DNA from: Hirudinaria manillensis
Taxonomy: Eukaryota; Annelida; Clitellata; Hirudinida; Hirudinidae
Reading direction: 5' to 3'
DNA length: 64,000 nucleotides
Assembly (NCBI GenBank): GCA_034509925.1
Contig: CM067531.1
Location: 6,901,319-6,965,318, forward strand
Shown here piece by piece: positions 1 to 13,500 of this stretch (the first letter of the stretch is position 1; each line of letters begins with the position of its first letter). The notes under the pieces are model-generated. The model was not told where the DNA came from and did no database searches. It worked only from the letters and a program-made list of their open reading frames with translations. Both the position numbers and the translations under genes were made by a program.

Positions 1-1518
1 TACATGGAATAATGAAAGCAAAAGTTTAATCAATCATAAAGCAAAGAGATTTAGTCTTTGGAAGAAACTCAATGAAAAAACAACTTCATAAAATTTGTCA
101 ACTTTTATCGATCAAAATCATGTAAAATACTTCGTCTATAATATACCGTATCTATAATACTCAGTGGGAGTGTGTGGTAAATTCCAATACAACACGCATG
201 TTATATGGGTGAAAACACGATAGTTCTTATTGAGAGAAGATCCAGTGCGTAAAAAACATGTTTTCTTTTGTAAAAATTTGTATTTTGTATGTCACAAAAA
301 AAACAGAACTAGATAGAAATAAAATAACTCTGTAATTATTATAATGATTTAAGTTTAGAAAATCAATTTGTGATTTCAAAATCAAAAGCAATCGATTACA
401 AATAAAAAATAAAATGAAACAAAACTAATACCCAATCCTGCTGCATCATGCACCTCTAGGATGTCATTAAAATTATCTTCCGAATTATTTATAGTAACAG
501 GGATAATTAACACTTCAAAATTATCAATTTATTAATTTTCTTAAATTACGAAACTTTTAATTATCAATGCAAAATTTGTAAAAAAAAGAACAATATAGCA
601 ATGAATATGATTTGCTCGTGTCAGGAATTATGCTCCTTTGTGTGGAAAAATAACGATTGAGTGCGCGTAGTCACGCTCAAATACCCCTTCTCGATGATGC
701 TGCGTTGGCCATTATGAATAACGAGATATCATCCTCGTAACTATAGTTAGAATGAATCAAAATTCTGCAGATAAATTTTGAATGCACAAATATTATTTTG
801 TGGATATATTCGAAAATATGCATCTAAAATTTAAAAATTGCTAAAACCTCGATGGAATTTGTCTTATGAACTACTACTCACACGGTCACGTAGAGCCATT
901 GTACCTCTTAAATGGACGGGTTCGCCAAAGAATTAAATCGATGATTATAGTCCTTAATTATTGTTGCGCGTGACGTCATTATTCGGAAACAAAAAATTCT
1001 TTAATATAAATCTGAAATTCAGCACTAAATACGCTATATTGGCATGATTACGAATATTTAGTGTTTCGTAACATACAAGTTTTAATTTTATAATGGTTTG
1101 ATTATTTCTGTTTTAAGTTGGAATGATGAACAATTTCAATGAGCATAAAAGCTTGCGAAGGCAGCGGCTAAAATGACAACAAAAACAGTTATAAAAATAA
1201 TTTTTCTTGCTGCTCTTCGACGACTGCTCCTAGGCTTAACAATAATTATTTCTTTAATCCAAGAGCAATGTTTTTACTGATTTGTTGTTTCAAAGGTTTG
1301 TTTTTACAAACTCTTCTAATTTTTAACACTATTAATTTAAAAAAATATATGAGGGAAATGAAAAATTGCAAAGTTAGTTAACGGCGTTTCACTATCAGGG
1401 ACCTATAAATTGGACCGCTTCGCATAGCCTTATGTTGAATCCTAATCCATAAAAGGCTCAACGTTGCATTTTGATGCACTTTGAATTTTATGAGCGCTAT
1501 ATGTAATTCATTTTTGTA
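1..1518. other. AT-rich upstream flank of the CARP gene
   Basis: No coding region, RNA gene or recognisable repeat was seen. The stretch is AT-rich with scattered homopolymers. It presumably contains the CARP promoter and 5' UTR, but no convincing core promoter motif could be fixed. Confidence 0.5.
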
Positions 1519-4500
1519 ATGCTTACTAAGTTAATTTTATTTGCGTTTCTTTGCTACTTGGCGGAAAAAGACCAGAAAGGTAGATAACATTTTTGAAATG
1601 TTAACAGATCTCAAATTATTCTAATCTTTTTATCTATAATATTTTATTAATAACAAGTATATGCTTCTACATGGTCTGAATGGTGGACCTACAATGGAAT
1701 ATCAGGTAAAGATGAATTATTTTATAATTGTCAGATTAAACATACCACACACAAATAGTTTTATTGAAACTAAGCTGATGCTTAGTTTTTAATCGTGGAC
1801 CCGATTTTATTGGAATAACAAATTAACTATAATATTCTTAACGCGCATTCTAATGCGAATTAAATTGGAATCACGTTGGAACTAAATAATTGGAACGTAG
1901 AAAAGAATGCATTCGGGGTCACGATATCTCGCAGGTCTTAAATTTGACCTTTAACCCGACCTCTCCAAGATCATCAACCATTCGTTGTCATCGTCTTTAT
2001 TTCTTATCGCACTTCCACAGTCAATTAAATTTCTGGTCTTATTATATATTAAATGACTGAATAAATTTGCATAACTAACATGTCGCATTTCATTTCCAAT
2101 TAAATAAATTATATAATGACAATTTTACAATGAATATAGGACCTGAATTTTGGGGTCTTGTCAATCCAGAATGGAACCTTTGCGTGAAAGGGAAAAGGCA
2201 ATCACCAATTGACATTGATCCTCAAAAACTTCTTTTTGATCCGGGTTTGAAAAATATTAAACTGGATGATTTGAAGGTAAGTTTAAAAAAAAATTTTACT
2301 TCGTGGGTTTATTAATACAAAAATTTGCATGTTCATGCCATTCGAGTTACATAAAATTATTAGAGTTTATGATTAACGACAATGGATATTTGAACCGAAA
2401 TAATTAGATTTTAGATAACATGGAGTTATATTTATGTTACAATTACGTTTTTTAAGCTTTATTCTATCGAGAAATGTCTGCATTGAAAAAATATCAAATA
2501 CAAGTTGGTGCTTCTATGAAATGGAGGCGTCCGGGCGTGGAAGGGATGGGAAGTAGTCAGTGAGATGTTCTAAATTGAAAAGTAATCGAGCGTCACACGT
2601 CTGATATCGCCCGAATGACTGAGCCCGTCTGGAACTGTGCGTTGAGATTAGTTTCGCTGTTTCGCAACAAGGCACACTCTTTATAATATTTTGAGTGATT
2701 AAATTTCTTTAAATAAGATCTATAAAGATTTATTGCTTTAAAAGGGAAAGAACTATATCATCTTAATTCACATTTCGTAGTCACAGATTAAACAAATAAT
2801 AAATTTTGAATATTTTCTATATGATGAAAATTTCTGACAGACAGACGGTTACCTTCTAAACACTGGAAAAGACGTTCGTTTTCAACTAGAAGATGGAACT
2901 CAAGAATCTGAATCAAATGGATTGAATCAAGTTTTCGTGAACGTTAGCGGAGGACCACTTTCTTACCAGTATCGCATTGTAGAAGTAATCATTCACTTTG
3001 GAAGCACGTCTAGCATGGGCTCTGAGCATTCAATCAATGGCGTTTCCTTTCCAGCTGAAGTTAGTAAATAAATTTGCCATTGAATTTAAAACTCGATTTA
3101 TGAAAGAAAATGAGCAGACAATTGCTGATGGCTAGAGGGAATTGATTATTTTGCGTCGACTTGACCTAAACCAGTCAACCGTTTAGCATGCAATATTCTG
3201 ATCCCGATTTGATGACCATAGCATTTCACCGCGACAAATTCTGTTGTGTAGTTCCATGAATATTAAAATAACAATAGTGCCTTATACTTAATTACGCATA
3301 AACATTCTTTAAATATGCGATTTGCATAGAAGGGATGCCTGAGAGCACAAGCAAAATTATTTTCAGAAACACATATTTGATCCAGATTTTTCTGTGTTGT
3401 TTACAAATATGTTTGTTGAACCAAACGTTAACGCATATAAAGTTTGTGAACAATATCTCGCGACATTCTTTCAATATCGGGACTGAGGACATACGAACTT
3501 TTTTTTATAAAATAAATGTCTTTTCTCTGAGACTTTATTATAATTTTATAAGCTAAATCCATGTAGTGGAGACCGCGTTAGTGTTGCAATTTTTAGTAAC
3601 ATATTGCGGAGAAATACATTTTTACCGCGTTAAACCCGGATGGAGTCAAATTAGCGGTAGTATCGTGTGTAAGGAATCAAAATTAACGGTAAAACAAGGG
3701 AATAAAAGGCAATTTCACTATTACAGCGAGGATGTTAATCTATTTTTACCGAAAATAAATGTAATAAAATCTTTCATTTACAAAAATTCATGCCTATTTT
3801 ATCTTCTTAGTTTTCGTAATTTTCTTTTTGTCCCTTTCACTTTACTAGTTCCTTTTTCGTATTATCTTTCGTCTTCTCTTACTGGTTTAATCATGAACGA
3901 CACAATTGCATCCAGATTGTTTAGATGAAAAATAAATTGAGAAATTCAATTTCGGTCTTAAAAAAATCGGTGAAAAGGTACTAAAAAGTCCTTAAAAGGT
4001 CATGATTAAAGCACATGTCAAAGTGACGAGACTAGAAAGTCTTACCAAGAATGTCAAACGGAAGGGCGACGTTTGCCATTTTCCTTCCATTGTCTTAACT
4101 TGTGATGGATTTTTGGATGACGTCTTCCCATGTTGTCGAATGCCCTTGCATACTTTGTTGCACTTCCTTCCTGAGCTGACTTGCGGCACGATGTCGCGAA
4201 TTTTGTTGACGCTGGAGTTGATTGCATGAAGCCGACCCAACCGTTTGTTTAGTACCGTCTAAGTTGAGGGTGGCCATGCAAACCATTTCCTGGTACTCCG
4301 ATTTATTTTCCAGTCTATATTTTATTTCGTAGATTGCTAGTAGCCACAGCAGCATTGTCAAGAAAACGGACTGAAGCCAGACTTGTATTTAAGTTACCAT
4401 TTCCGAAACAAGCGGCTTTGCGGTAATCGATCTGACACCTTGTGCTTACTTTAAATATATTACTAGCAAATCTACCCCAAGTAACAGTATGGCGACCGAA

Positions 4501-7500
4501 AATAATAAATGCAAACAAATTTCAGAGAAATTGCAGCAACATATTGGTTTTAAAGTACTGATGGAAATATTATAATAATTATTGGGCATATTGTGATAAA
4601 TCGTGCGCGTATCGTGGTACATTGACATGTCGCTTAGTTACCATCTCCAAAACAAGCATCAGCTTCAGAAAGTTCAGCTCAGGAACGCATACTCGTCATT
4701 TACTTCTAAGCACGTTACTTTATGTCAGTTTTGATGTTTTCTGATCGTTCGTTGAGTGTGACACTACAAACTGACATTTAAGTATAACTTATAAAGTGGA
4801 TAGCTGGCTGCGGCAGACCAATATCGATAAGTAGATGACGGCCTTGAACAGGTTTTACTTAGAGCGCTGCAAAATGCCTGAATATGTGCTATCTTCTTGA
4901 CATATTACTGGCTGATATGTATAACCACAAGAATCAAAATGTTATTGAATTGACGTCAATCCAAGACTGCCTATTGTGGAATCACAGGCCACTTGATTAG
5001 TGATGACTGATGACAAGCGTCCGCTTTTGCTAGAAAAGTGTGAGTGTTGAATATCAACAGACTACTTGAATCAGACTAAAACATAGCTAACTAAGATTAA
5101 GGCTATAATAATGGAAAACGCAAAATTTTATTGATATAGTTTCAGTTGTTGCAAAAAACTTATTTTGCTCATATTCCGTGTTTAGTTCATGGCCTGTAGT
5201 TAAGAATATATAGTTTAGCCTCAGATGCCAGAGCATTGTTTAGAAAATGTCCAAATATAATAATTTTAATAACGGATACTTTAATTTAAATTTTGGACAT
5301 AGCGCTGAAAACATAGCCGAACTGCACTATTGTACTGAGACACTTATTGCACAAGCTGCAAGATTTATCTACATAAGTATAAGATGGAACGGTATTTATT
5401 CTGATGCAAGCCAGAATCTAACTGTCTACATGTCGGTCTTAGAGAGGATAAGACCCAAACCTGATTAGGAGACAATTTCAAACCCTTCTTCCTGCTTTCT
5501 GGTGTACGAAAGAGATTTGTAATTTATAGACCCAATTTTTGCTCAAAAAAGTTAATAATGAAAATTGCTTAGCATTGACGACAACTAACAGTAATGAGAC
5601 TGAAAAAGCCTCTATCTATCTAGACCTTTGCTCTGGACCCGTGGGGCTTGGGGTAGATCTGAATGTTAATAGAAATTTCTGTACCAACTCCTCTGTCACT
5701 CCTTCCCCTTTTAGTTTCTGAATGGTCTTTTTGAAAGTGTCTACAAACCTTTCTGCTTGACCATTGCTTTGTGGATGGCCAGGAGAAATCCTTATGTGTT
5801 TTACTGAATCTGATTGACAAAATCTTTCGAATTCTGCTGAAGTGAACTGGGTTCCATTTTCCGAGACTAATGTTATCGGAAACCCATATCTGGCGAATAT
5901 CTTTCTTAATTCGCTGATAGTTGCTGCTGCTGTAACTGTTCTCATTTGTACTATCTCTGGCCATTTTGAATACGCGTCTACTACAATCAGAAACATTGAA
6001 CCTTCCATTGGACCTGCGAAGTCTATGTGAATTCTTTCCCATGCATGGTTTGGTTCTGGCCAAGGTGCTAATTCATTCTTTATTGGCATTTTAGCAGCCC
6101 TTTGACAGGCACTGCAATTTCTCACAGTGTACTCAATGGACCCATCTATTCCTTGCCAGTACACGCAACCCCGGGCCAACATCTTCATTCTCGTGATTCC
6201 TGGGTGACCTTTGTGTAACATTTTTAGAACTCTTTGTCGAAGAGTTGCTGGTATTACTGCTCGAGCACCCATGAACAAAACTCCCCCGTGCACGGATAAG
6301 TCTCGTAGAATGCTGTGGAAGGCGTTTAGTTTTGAGCCTATTCTGGTCTTGCCCCATTTCCCAGTTTTAACAGCTTCTATTACTTCTTTTAATTCTGGAT
6401 CCTCCCGGGTCGCAACATGAATATCAGCTTTGGTTACTGGCAATTGCCTAATGGTTATCTCTTGTAATTTTGTTTAATCTTCACCTGCGCTTGCAATTAT
6501 CAAGTCCTCGTTATCAGTGGTCTTTTTGGTAGCTATCAGTCTTGACAGGGCATCGGCTTGCCCGAAGTTTGAGGTTCTTCTGTATTCTATGCCAAAGTCA
6601 TACGCCAAGAGGATCAGTTCCCATCTTTGGAGTCGATTTGCAGCATGTGCTGAGATACCTTTCTTTGATCCAAACATGGATAGAAGTGGTTTGTGGTCCG
6701 TGAGGAGTGTGAACTTCCTACCATACACGTATCTGTGAAATTTTCTGACTGCAAAAACCAAGGCAAATGCTTCTTTTTCAATTTGTCCATAATTGCTCTC
6801 GGCTTTAGTTAATGCTCTACCCGCATGAGCAATTGCTTTTTCTTTCCCGTCAGCGAATCTGTGTGAGATTACAGCAACAATTCCATAGTCGCATGCATCT
6901 GCGGCTATTACTATATCTTTGTCTGGGTCGAAGTGTGTAAGGAGCAGGTCGGACTGAAGTACTTTCTTAAGTTCATCGAATGACTTCTGATGAATTTCCA
7001 ACCACTTAAATTTTTCTTCTTTCTCCAAATTGTCCAACGGCCCTCTCATTTGTCTCATTTTGGGTACAAATGAGGAATAATAACTTATCATTCCCAAGAA
7101 TGATTTCAACTGTTTCCGGTCTCCAGGAGCCTGGCATTCCTGCAATCGCTTCAATTTTTGACGGGTCTGGTCTCCGACCATTTTTATTTATGACATGCCC
7201 CAGGAATGTAATTTCTTTCCTGGCAAAGGAACATTTTTCGAGTCTTACCCTGAACCCGAAATCTGCTATTCGCTTGAAAAGCTCTCGAACATTATGATTA
7301 TGTTCTCGTAATGTTGAGCCAGTCACTATCAAATCGTCTAGATAAGCTGCGCATCCATCAATACCTGCAGTCAATTTATCCATAGTTTCTTGGAAAATAC
7401 CAGGCGCACTTTTGACTCCAAAGGGAAGGCGCTGGTATTGGTAGAGTCCTTTATGCGTATTGATGGTTACTAGTTTTTTTAACTCTTCCATTTCTATTTG

Positions 7501-10500
7501 TAGATATGCGTCCGCGAAGTCGATTTGGGTGAACCATGCTTTTTGGTTCAGTTTGGAAAATATCTCTTCTGGTGTCGGAAGTGGGTGTCGATGCATTTCA
7601 AGGGCTTCGTTTAGTCCAGTTTTGAAGTCGGCACATATCCTGACAGATTCATTCTTTTTCGGAACAATAACTATTGGTGCCGCCCAATGACTATATTCAA
7701 CTTTCTTCAAGACACCCTCTTTTACAAGTCTTTCAAGTTCTTTGTTCACTGCTGCCTCCCATGCATAAGGTATATTTCGTTGTCTGCAAAATTTTGGCTG
7801 AGCTCCTGGTTTAACTACTAGTGCTGCTCTCTTCTTTTTGCAGTGTCCTAATTCTTCTTTAAAGACTGTTGGAAACTGTTCCTGTAGCTCACATTTCAGG
7901 CTTGTTTCCATCTCAGATTGTTCTTGGCTACAAAGCAACGTGCTTATCCCTGGTACCCTGTGCATGAAAAATTAACCTCGAACTCTCCAACGACTTCAAT
8001 TTCCGTTCCACTGGCAGCCCCGATTACTGTAATTGGCTTGGTCAACTCTGGTGATCCAATTTTCTCCCAGGTTTTGGTGTCAAGTGTGACGTCTGCCCCT
8101 GAATCCAGTTGCATTCGTACTGCTATTTTTCCAAACTTGACTATAGTATACCTTCTGTTGGCAGCTACAATTGTGTTTCCCTTCAATTGCTGAATCACCC
8201 GATTATTGCCGTAGGCTGGGCTTTGCTTTCTTTTAAATCTCGGGCTCTCATTTCTTAGTCCTCATTTCCTACTCGTCCAGGGTGCATTCTTGTTCTGCCT
8301 TCTGTAGTAATTTGTGTTTTACATTACCGTATTGTTCATCGTTCAACCCCCATACGTAATGTAAACACATACTCATTTCTTTCGTGTACGTTTCCCAACG
8401 GGCCTCATTACACAGTCTTCTGACTCGTGCTCCATAAACTATTGGCAGTTCCAATGGACCAGTATTTTGTATGTTTTCGAAATCGAACCGTTTCTCTTGC
8501 AGGGTTTTCTTATTGCCAAATAGTTTTTCTAGACGGATTTTTGTTTCCTCATAGCTTAAATCATCAAGTTTACGGGGTAATAAATCATCCCTCAGAATGG
8601 TATATTCTTGGTGTCCTAATTTCGTTGTAAGTGTGGCCTTCTTCTCCATATCATGCCAAGTTATGCCACCTACCAATTGTAGAGCTATTTCGAACCTGCT
8701 TCTGTAAATGTGAATCCTTTGTATACGAATGGTTCTATCCTTTTGTAGAAATCTGGTTTTGTTCAGAACTTTTACCATCTTGGATCACCTTGATCATTAA
8801 TCTCTTTGTTCCTTTTTTTCGCGCTCTATTTTCGCTATCTGCTCTTGTTTCTCTCTGTGTTCTTTTTCTACGCGCTCTTGTTTTTCTCTCTGATCTTTTT
8901 CCATCTGGTAGGTCAGGTACTTCATGAATAACTCACTTGTCATTGGTTCTTGAGCGTTAGACATCCTCGTCGCCAATGTTGTATCTTGATCCAACGACCA
9001 AGAGAGATTGAAAAGAGAGACGATACTTTTGAGACTAGGCAAAGGAAGTCTTCGGATCATCTTATAATGGATTCCATCTAGTCCAGGAGAGAATTTCCGC
9101 ACTTACCGAATTAGTACTCCCTGGATTGTTGTATCTTGAATTACTTGCTATAATTAAGGACTACTTTGGGAATTGGAGATACAAAGCTGCTTTATTACCA
9201 AGAATGTGCCATTGCACTAGCCTCAAAAAGAATCTGAATAATAACTTAATAAATAATAAATATCATTACTTTTACCCACAACACTGCTAGACTCTGCAAA
9301 AGTTTTGGCAAGTATTTACCTTGTCCAAAAGGAAGAAGAAAGAGGAGGAATGCAAGCACCTTTAGAATGAACTGTCGTGCCTGCTTTAGACAATGCTCTC
9401 CAAAGGGTGTCCAGTTCTGTGGATCTGTTGAAACATGTGCAGAATCTTTGCCAACATTGTTTTTGGCATTTTTGATGACCCCTTGAACTCTGCCCTTTGC
9501 TCTCTTGTATTCATCGTGAGCTTTCACGGATCGAATCTTCATGAAGCGATTCCTCTTCTAGTGAATGGAACTTTCCTTCACTGCCTTTTTGCGGTCCTCA
9601 TTCCAAGGGGGAGCTACCGGCTTCCTGGGTCGATTTCTGGCTACTGGTTTAATTGCCAGTGCAGCTTTCACGATGCACCGTGAGTAATATCATCCAGTAA
9701 GAGAGATACCATCATTATGATAGAGTTAACATTTCCCTGGAAAGACAGACTGCAGCAGAGCAACACGCTCAAGGAAGAGCTCATACTCTGAGCTCACAAC
9801 GAACATGACCTATGAAGGATACAGAGTGCATTTCTTCGCTGTAGAAGGTGGTACGGGGAAAGTATGGGCATGGTAGGCAATCCAGCTACAATTTCCTAAA
9901 TTTCAAGTGTGTTATTAGTTGATTTGGTGAATGAATCTCTTCAAAAAATTTCGTGGAAGAGACTTCTCTGCATGAGCATGAGTTTTTGATGCCTTTCGAT
10001 TCAAAGCGTGTTCCATAGGTTTTGGATCTTATAAAAATCTAGAACTAAAACATTTCCATGCCCCACTATCTTTCTGTAGAAAAAATTGATGTCCAAGGGC
10101 AAGAATTTTTCCTTTGTCATCAGCTGGGAATCCGCTTTTTCCTTCCCATGTTAAAAAATACGATTTATTAAAATATTGAACAGAAATACTATTTTTATAG
10201 TTTTCTTATTTGAAACAGCTTGTATAAATTTGTTAATGGATTTATCATCGAAAAATGCACATCTTTATATAAACTTTTTACACGGCCCAAATAAGACAAA
10301 TTTACAGGCATCGTTTGTTCAATTGAAAAGAAATTTGGCACAAGTATTATAATTTAAGTACTAATTTAGAATTTAGCTTCAGTGCAATACTTAAGAAACT
10401 TGAAATTAATGGGGTTTTGTAAACACTTTAAGCAGTATATATTAGGCTACATCATATTTGAGGTACAAATATTTTATTTGAAAATATAAGCTCTGAACCT

Positions 10501-13500
10501 CTCATACATTAAAAAAAATTATCTGCAAGGTTTAATGAAAAAATTGATATTTAAAAGTAGTTCAATGAATTCAAAATTCACTTATATGAGAATGTTGTAT
10601 GCATTTGAAATCAGTCCAGCACTAATTCAGTGCTTTAACCTATTCTTATTTATGGACAGAATATATAATTCTATAATCCGGTTGTTCGAAAATAAACTAA
10701 TGTGTGGTCAAGTTTATTGAAAGTATTCAGTTAACGTAATTCATCTTAAAATGGCTGGAAGATATGAGTTTCTGGTTTACAGAAAATTCATCGCGCTGAC
10801 ATTGGACCTATCACAATGTGTGCAGGACAAATGCAAAAGAGAAACATAATTAATTACAAAATGATTAGATTACTAATAAAATGTTTTTATAGGTGCCAAT
10901 ATTATTCCATTTTCCCTTAAGTCCAGCCAAAAATAATAGGTATTTGTACCTGTGACCGATGTCATTTCATATTTTGAATATCTCTTTGATTTTCTCAAAG
11001 ACGGTGATTATCAACCATTTTTACAATATTCCGAAGACGCCCGGATTGGACGACCTCAACGGCATGGCCGAAAACCACCACGATTTCCCCATCATCTCGA
11101 GCAGATGCTAGGAGGATGGTTCGACGGTTCGGCTAACAATTCCTGTGAGGGTTGGCATAGGGCTTTTAACGAGTCCATTGAAGAAAGCCATCCATCCATA
11201 TGAAAATTTATCCAAGTCCTTAAAAGAGAACAGGCCCTTAATGAGGGCAAGTTGAAACAGCAAGTAGCAGTCATCAACGTAACCATTCCGAAGAAATGTT
11301 ATCGAGATGCCTCTCTAAGACTACAAAATACAATAAAAGAGTATGGTAAAATGAACATTGACTATTTGAGGGGCTTGGCTTATAATTTTAATTTTTAATT
11401 CAGTCATGTTTTAAATAAAATCTTTAAATGTTTAGAATTCTTTTCAAATGGCCGTCCTCGTTAAGTAACTGCAATTTATTTTCCACTTTAAAAATTACGA
11501 AAATGGCAGATTTTCCGGATACCGACTTTCCAGTTAGTGAAACTTGAAAACTTGTAATTCATCAAGTCTTGAAGTTTTAATGTCTCTCTTCCATCTTGAC
11601 CTAGGGAACGCTATCTCTAGAATGCTCATAGTTCCATTTCCATCTAGGCACGCTATCAGTGATGTTTACATCTTAAGTTTATCATTTAAAGTGGATGGAA
11701 ACTAATCTTAACTCAAAATAAATTATTTCGAATTATTTTATTTTCATTATATTTATACAAATAATTTATTAAAAAACATAGTTGCAGATTCTAGGTTACA
11801 ATTCTGATTTATATGGAAATTTGAGTCAAGCAGTTTCTTCAGCAAATGGACTAGTAATGATTGCATTACTCTGTCAGGTAAGCCTTTTAGTCCTGAAATC
11901 AATCTATTTTTTAGAATTTTGCTGAAATACAACTTAATTAATTTAAGAATTTTATAGTTTTCACTTATTTAGCAGTATAGTTTTCAACATAAAAGGCATA
12001 TAAAAATGAATGAAGAATATATGCAAATAGCTTCTAAATGCTTTTAATCTTGATTTAAGGGCAAATCCCATATTTGTTTTACAAACATAAGTAAGAGTTT
12101 GTTGGAAATTATCAAATAAATGATTTAAGGTGGGGTGATGTGAGAATGTGCATATTCATGCATATTCGTTTAAAAAAAATTCTTTGTGACATTGTAGAGC
12201 TTGTTAATACAAATTATGATTCAAATATTTTTGTATAATTTTACAAACAAGTTTGATTGCGTGTTTTATGCATGTTTATGCAAGCTAACATAAAAAAAAA
12301 CTAAGTGCCAAACTAAAAAAAAAACTGAATTGAATGAAAACTTGAAAAAAGGTCTAACTTCGTAATATTTGTTAAGTTTCAACATTGTTTGAACCCGTAG
12401 AAATTTCGCCAGCTATTTAGAACAGTTTTACAATTAAACTACGATTACCAAAGAATGTAAATCATATTTTGTGTTTTTTATAGTATTTTAGTAGATGAAC
12501 CGATGTCAAAATTTTAGTTAAGGCTCTCGCTGGCCTGTGGAATGTGACTGATAGGGTATGTTGGGCACCTAGTAGGTTTGCTGCTGTTCTTCTCGAGCTT
12601 CTCACCTTCGAGCACTTCTTTGGTATTTTTCAAGACGTCCACTGTGTTTTAGAATGGAACGGAGTCGGTTATCGGGTTCTCTTGACCCAGGTTCATTGAA
12701 CACCTGGGTGCTTCGTTGTACTCGATGGCATGGCATTTCAACGTCGAGAATTTCGGCAATGATTTCATATTTCGAGAAACTAATTTTGATTTAAAGTGAA
12801 ATTGCTCGGAATTTTCCAGAGAAATTTCTCTGCACCTGTCTTAACATTATGTGTCGATTTAATTTTGTTATTGATTACTGCAATTATCCTATCCCGATGT
12901 CTACAAAGAAATAAAATTTATAATATTGTATTGTTCATTACTGTAATTATGTATGTAATTTTTCAGATAAGTTCCACTTCTAATGAAGAGTTCAAAATTT
13001 TAACCCAAAAGCTGGGCCATATCAAATACAGAGGTATTTTTTCAAAGGAAAACTAATTTTGAAATTTTGAAAAGATTCTGATTATATTGACTTCGTTTCA
13101 AATGTTTTGTAAATTGGTTTTGTTCTGAGGTCCCCGAGAGCATTATCGCCAAATCTCAATCCATTACCTAGGTCTTGGAATAAGTATAAAATTATAATCA
13201 TATAAAAAAATATACCGAAATAAATACAATTTGACCTAAAAATCGAATTACCATTTCAACAAAAATGTGAAATATACTGGTAAACCTCCTTTTATTATGA
13301 CATCTCACGATTATCTAAAAATCTCACTACGAATTAATTTATTTTATTAAATTTGATTTTCTATTTTTAATTAAGTAATTATGTTATTATATGCTTGATA
13401 ATTTCTGAAAATTAATAGCATCGACTATTTTGTTTTTTGATTCATCCAAAGATTATTTTTTACATTTTTTACATTTGCCTGGCAAAGACAGAATATGTTT

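Larger units (their letters stand above)
5597..9002 (-). mobile_element. Gypsy (Ty3) LTR retrotransposon, copy 1, decayed
   Basis: Minus-strand order is LTR end, primer-binding region, gag, protease, reverse transcriptase, RNase H, integrase, the standard Ty3/gypsy order. The internal region begins with TTGGCGACGAGGATG just after an LTR end reading ...GATACAACA, the same arrangement as gypsy copy 2 (49972-50155). Frames are broken between gag and protease and between RT and RNase H. Integrase stops before its C-terminal domain, and no 3' LTR is visible below 5616. The element lies antisense within the large CARP intron. Confidence 0.88.
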
